14,738 bases of DNA from Clostridiales bacterium. GTDB taxonomy: Bacteria; Bacillota; Clostridia; Oscillospirales; Oscillospiraceae. Location: NCBI GenBank assembly GCA_003533405.1, contig DQDL01000112.1:519-15256 (forward strand), written 5' to 3'. Below are positions 12,604-14,738 of this stretch, piece by piece. Positions within the stretch are counted from its first letter, which is position 1. The number at the start of each line of letters is the position of its first letter. Position numbers and translations under genes: made by a program. The notes beneath the pieces are model-generated. The model was not told the origin of the DNA. It saw only the letters and a program-made list of their open reading frames with translations, and did no database searches.

Positions 12604-14679
12604 ATGAAGATTAAAATAGTTCATGAGACAAAAGGCAGACTGCGTCTGCAGGCGCCTCAGTGCAATATGACGCTTGAGGAAGCAGACCAGCTTGAGGAGT
12701 ATATCGCAAGGCTGCCCGGGGTAAGGCAGGCAACCGTTCACGAGCGCACCTGCAATATGATAGTTTATTATTCCGGCGACAGGCTTGCTGTCATAGACGG
12801 TATCCGTGCGTTTAAGTATAACTACACGACGATGGAAAAGTCCACGCTCGAGAGTAGCAGCCGCTCACTTAACCGCTATTATCAGGACAAGCTTGCAAGC
12901 CTAGTCCTCGGTCGCATAGTCCGCAAGCTGCTGCTGCCCATACCCCTACGAAATATCCGCACAACCCTTTGCTCGGTACGCTACATTCGGCATGGCCTAA
13001 GGTGTATATTTAATAGGAAGCTCGAGGTCGAAGTGCTCGACGCACTGTCGATAGGCGTTTCGATACTCCGCAGTGACTTTGGCACGGCAAGCTCCGTCAT
13101 GTTCCTTCTCAAGCTCGGCGAGCTTTTGGAGGAGTGGACACGCAAGAAGTCGCTCAGTGACCTTGCACGCTGCATGTCGCTGAATGTCGACAGAGTTTGG
13201 CTCAAAACCGGAGACACCGAGGTCTTGGTGCCGATAAGCGATATAAAGACCGGCGACCTTATCTGCGTCCACACCGGCAATGTCATCCCGCTTGACGGCA
13301 GAATAACCGAGGGCGTGGCGAGCGTCAATCAGGCATCCCTCACCGGCGAGTCTATCGCCGTTGCCAAGAGCATCGGCTCAGTCGTCTATGCCGGTACGGT
13401 CGTAGAGGAGGGCGAGTGCGTCATTGCCGTTGAGCAGATGCAGGGCTCGAGCCGCTATGATCAGATAGTCGGCATGATAGAAAGCTCCGAAAAGCTCAAA
13501 TCCACAACCGAAAGCCGTGCTCTGGCGCTCGCTGACAAGCTCGTGCCGTATAGCCTTACCGGTACAATCATTACATACCTGCTCACGAGAAATATCACCC
13601 GTGCGGTGTCCATCCTCATGGTCGATTTTTCTTGTGCACTAAAGCTATCCATGCCGCTTGCGGTGCTTTCGGCCATGCGTGAATGCGGCGGATACCACAT
13701 CACCGTCAAGGGCGGCAAGTACCTTGAAGCTGTCGCAAAAGCCGACACCATCGTGTTTGACAAGACCGGCACGCTTACCCACGCCGTGCCGACGGTCGCA
13801 GAGGTCGTACCCTTCGGCGGCAGAGATGCCGAGAGTGTCCTGCGCACCGCCGCATGCCTTGAGGAGCACTATCCTCATTCAATGGCAAATGCTGTCGTCA
13901 AGGAGGCTGTGCAGCAGGGCATCGCCCATGACGAGATGCACTCCGAGGTCGAGTATGTCGTGGCGCACGGCATCGCCAGCCGCATAAACGGCAAAAAGGT
14001 CGTTATCGGCAGCCACCATTTTGTTTTCGAGGACGAGGGCTGCACCGTTCCGGCCGATGAGCAGGAGAAGTTTGACACCCTGCCCGAGCAGTATTCGCAC
14101 TTGTACCTTGCCATCGGCGGGGAGCTGTCGGGCGTTATCTGCATTGCCGATCCTCTGCGTGAGGAAGCGGCCGAGGTACTGGACAGCCTGCGCAAGCTCG
14201 GCATTAAAAAGGCCGTCATGATGACGGGCGATAACGAGCGCACCGCCGCCGCTATTGCACGGCAGGTGGGCGTTGACGAGTTCTATGCCGAGGTTCTGCC
14301 TGAGGATAAGGCCCGTTTTGTCGAGCAGGAGAAGGCGGCAGGCAGAAAGGTTATCATGATAGGTGACGGTATAAACGACTCTCCGGCGCTTTCGGCTGCC
14401 GATGTCGGCATAGCCATAAGCGACGGCGCGGCAATTGCACGAGAGATCGCCGATATCACCATAGCCGCAGACGATTTGTTCGAGCTTGCAACGCTAAAGC
14501 GGATATCCAATGCGTTGCTAAGCAGGATAAACGGCAATTACCGCTTTGTTCTCGGCTTTAACGGCACATTGATAGCACTCGGTGCATTCGGCATTCTGCC
14601 GCCTGCGACCTCTGCGCTGCTGCACAATATCTCGACTATCGGCATCAGCGTCCGCAGCATGACAAATCTGCTTAAATAA
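12604..14679 (+). CDS. P1B-type metal-transporting ATPase, FezB-like (P1B-6) candidate
   Basis: A 691-aa P-type ATPase. The N-terminus (1-70) is an HMA-like fold without the CxxC pair, opening with HETKGRLRL. An Arg-rich, weakly hydrophobic stretch (95-140) replaces ordinary first helices and leads to LDALSIGVSILRSDFG. The core motifs are intact: LTGES (246-250, actuator), DKTGTLT (386-392, Asp386 phosphorylated), MTGDN (540-544) and GDGINDSPAL (587-596). The fourth-helix metal motif is DFSCALKLSMP (341-351): SCA with a Pro seven residues after Cys344, not CPC, CPH, SPC or TPC. The nucleotide-domain His motif reads EEHYPHSMA. These features fit the HMA_2-type ATPases that I associate with ferrosome FezB; Fe(II) is the likely ion given the feo context. 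AGGAG lies 7 nt upstream. Export of Fe, Mn or Zn from the cell is the alternative. Confidence 0.85.
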   Translation: MKIKIVHETKGRLRLQAPQCNMTLEEADQLEEYIARLPGVRQATVHERTCNMIVYYSGDRLAVIDGIRAFKYNYTTMEKSTLESSSRSLNRYYQDKLASLVLGRIVRKLLLPIPLRNIRTTLCSVRYIRHGLRCIFNRKLEVEVLDALSIGVSILRSDFGTASSVMFLLKLGELLEEWTRKKSLSDLARCMSLNVDRVWLKTGDTEVLVPISDIKTGDLICVHTGNVIPLDGRITEGVASVNQASLTGESIAVAKSIGSVVYAGTVVEEGECVIAVEQMQGSSRYDQIVGMIESSEKLKSTTESRALALADKLVPYSLTGTIITYLLTRNITRAVSILMVDFSCALKLSMPLAVLSAMRECGGYHITVKGGKYLEAVAKADTIVFDKTGTLTHAVPTVAEVVPFGGRDAESVLRTAACLEEHYPHSMANAVVKEAVQQGIAHDEMHSEVEYVVAHGIASRINGKKVVIGSHHFVFEDEGCTVPADEQEKFDTLPEQYSHLYLAIGGELSGVICIADPLREEAAEVLDSLRKLGIKKAVMMTGDNERTAAAIARQVGVDEFYAEVLPEDKARFVEQEKAAGRKVIMIGDGINDSPALSAADVGIAISDGAAIAREIADITIAADDLFELATLKRISNALLSRINGNYRFVLGFNGTLIALGAFGILPPATSALLHNISTIGISVRSMTNLLK

Positions 14680-14688
14680 CGAAAAAAG

Positions 14689-14714
14689 GGTACGGTTCAA
14701 AACCGTACCATTTT
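14689..14714 (+). terminator. Intrinsic terminator of the iron operon
   Basis: GGTACGGTT pairs perfectly with AACCGTACC around CAA (or an 8-bp stem with a 5-nt loop), 9 nt after the ATPase stop. ATTTTC follows, and an A6 run precedes the stem, so it can also work from the opposite side. The remaining 24 nt of the window hold nothing I can assign. Confidence 0.8.
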
Positions 14715-14738
14715 CAGCGTGTCAAAAAAGTCTTGTGA

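Overview
The window looks like chromosomal DNA from an anaerobic Firmicute of the Clostridia, probably of the gut Ruminococcaceae/Oscillospiraceae type. The reasons are consensus sigma-A promoters (TTGACA-N17-TACTAT), strong AGGAGG ribosome sites, GC near 50%, a Feo system with a separate FeoA and a FeoB-associated Cys-rich peptide, and a TRAP transporter with a lipoprotein binding protein. This placement is inference. No tRNA, rRNA, insertion sequence, CRISPR array or phage gene is visible.

Region 1 (1-8574) is a sugar-acid type catabolic locus. A DeoR-family regulator and the start of a type-2 glycerate kinase are read leftward from a 363-bp intergenic region. Read rightward are a class II (AraD/FucA-like) aldolase, a D-2-hydroxyacid dehydrogenase, TRAP genes dctP-dctQ-dctM, an FGGY kinase, and a second, glycerate/hydroxypyruvate-dehydrogenase-like D-2-hydroxyacid dehydrogenase. 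The likely logic is uptake of a polyhydroxy carboxylate by TRAP, oxidoreduction and phosphorylation, retro-aldol cleavage, and recovery of a C3/C2 oxo-acid as D-glycerate, which glycerate 2-kinase sends to glycolysis. The exact substrate cannot be read from the sequence. A strong bidirectional terminator (8532-8569) closes the region.

Region 2 (8575-14714) is an iron-homeostasis island. Leftward genes encode a small membrane-anchored HMA-domain protein and a minimal DtxR-type repressor that keeps the DtxR iron-site residues. Rightward genes are feoA, feoB, a FeoB-associated Cys-rich membrane peptide, a small DUF6110-like membrane protein, and a P1B-type ATPase with an unusual SCA transmembrane motif. 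Three copies of a GTTAGC-N4-GCTAAC palindrome lie at the divergent promoters and before feoB. They are the best candidate operators for the DtxR-like protein, so both arms would answer to iron.

The most interesting hypothesis is that the last two genes (12285-14679) form a ferrosome-type (Fez) module: a small membrane protein plus a FezB-like P1B-6 ATPase that loads iron into intracellular membrane compartments, placed directly downstream of the ferrous-iron importer. Several hairpins between genes (after dctP, between feoA and feoB, and before the ATPase) suggest that expression is tuned within each operon. A perfect 14-bp inverted repeat lies inside the kinase gene and shares a TGCACT core with repeats in the divergent promoter region.
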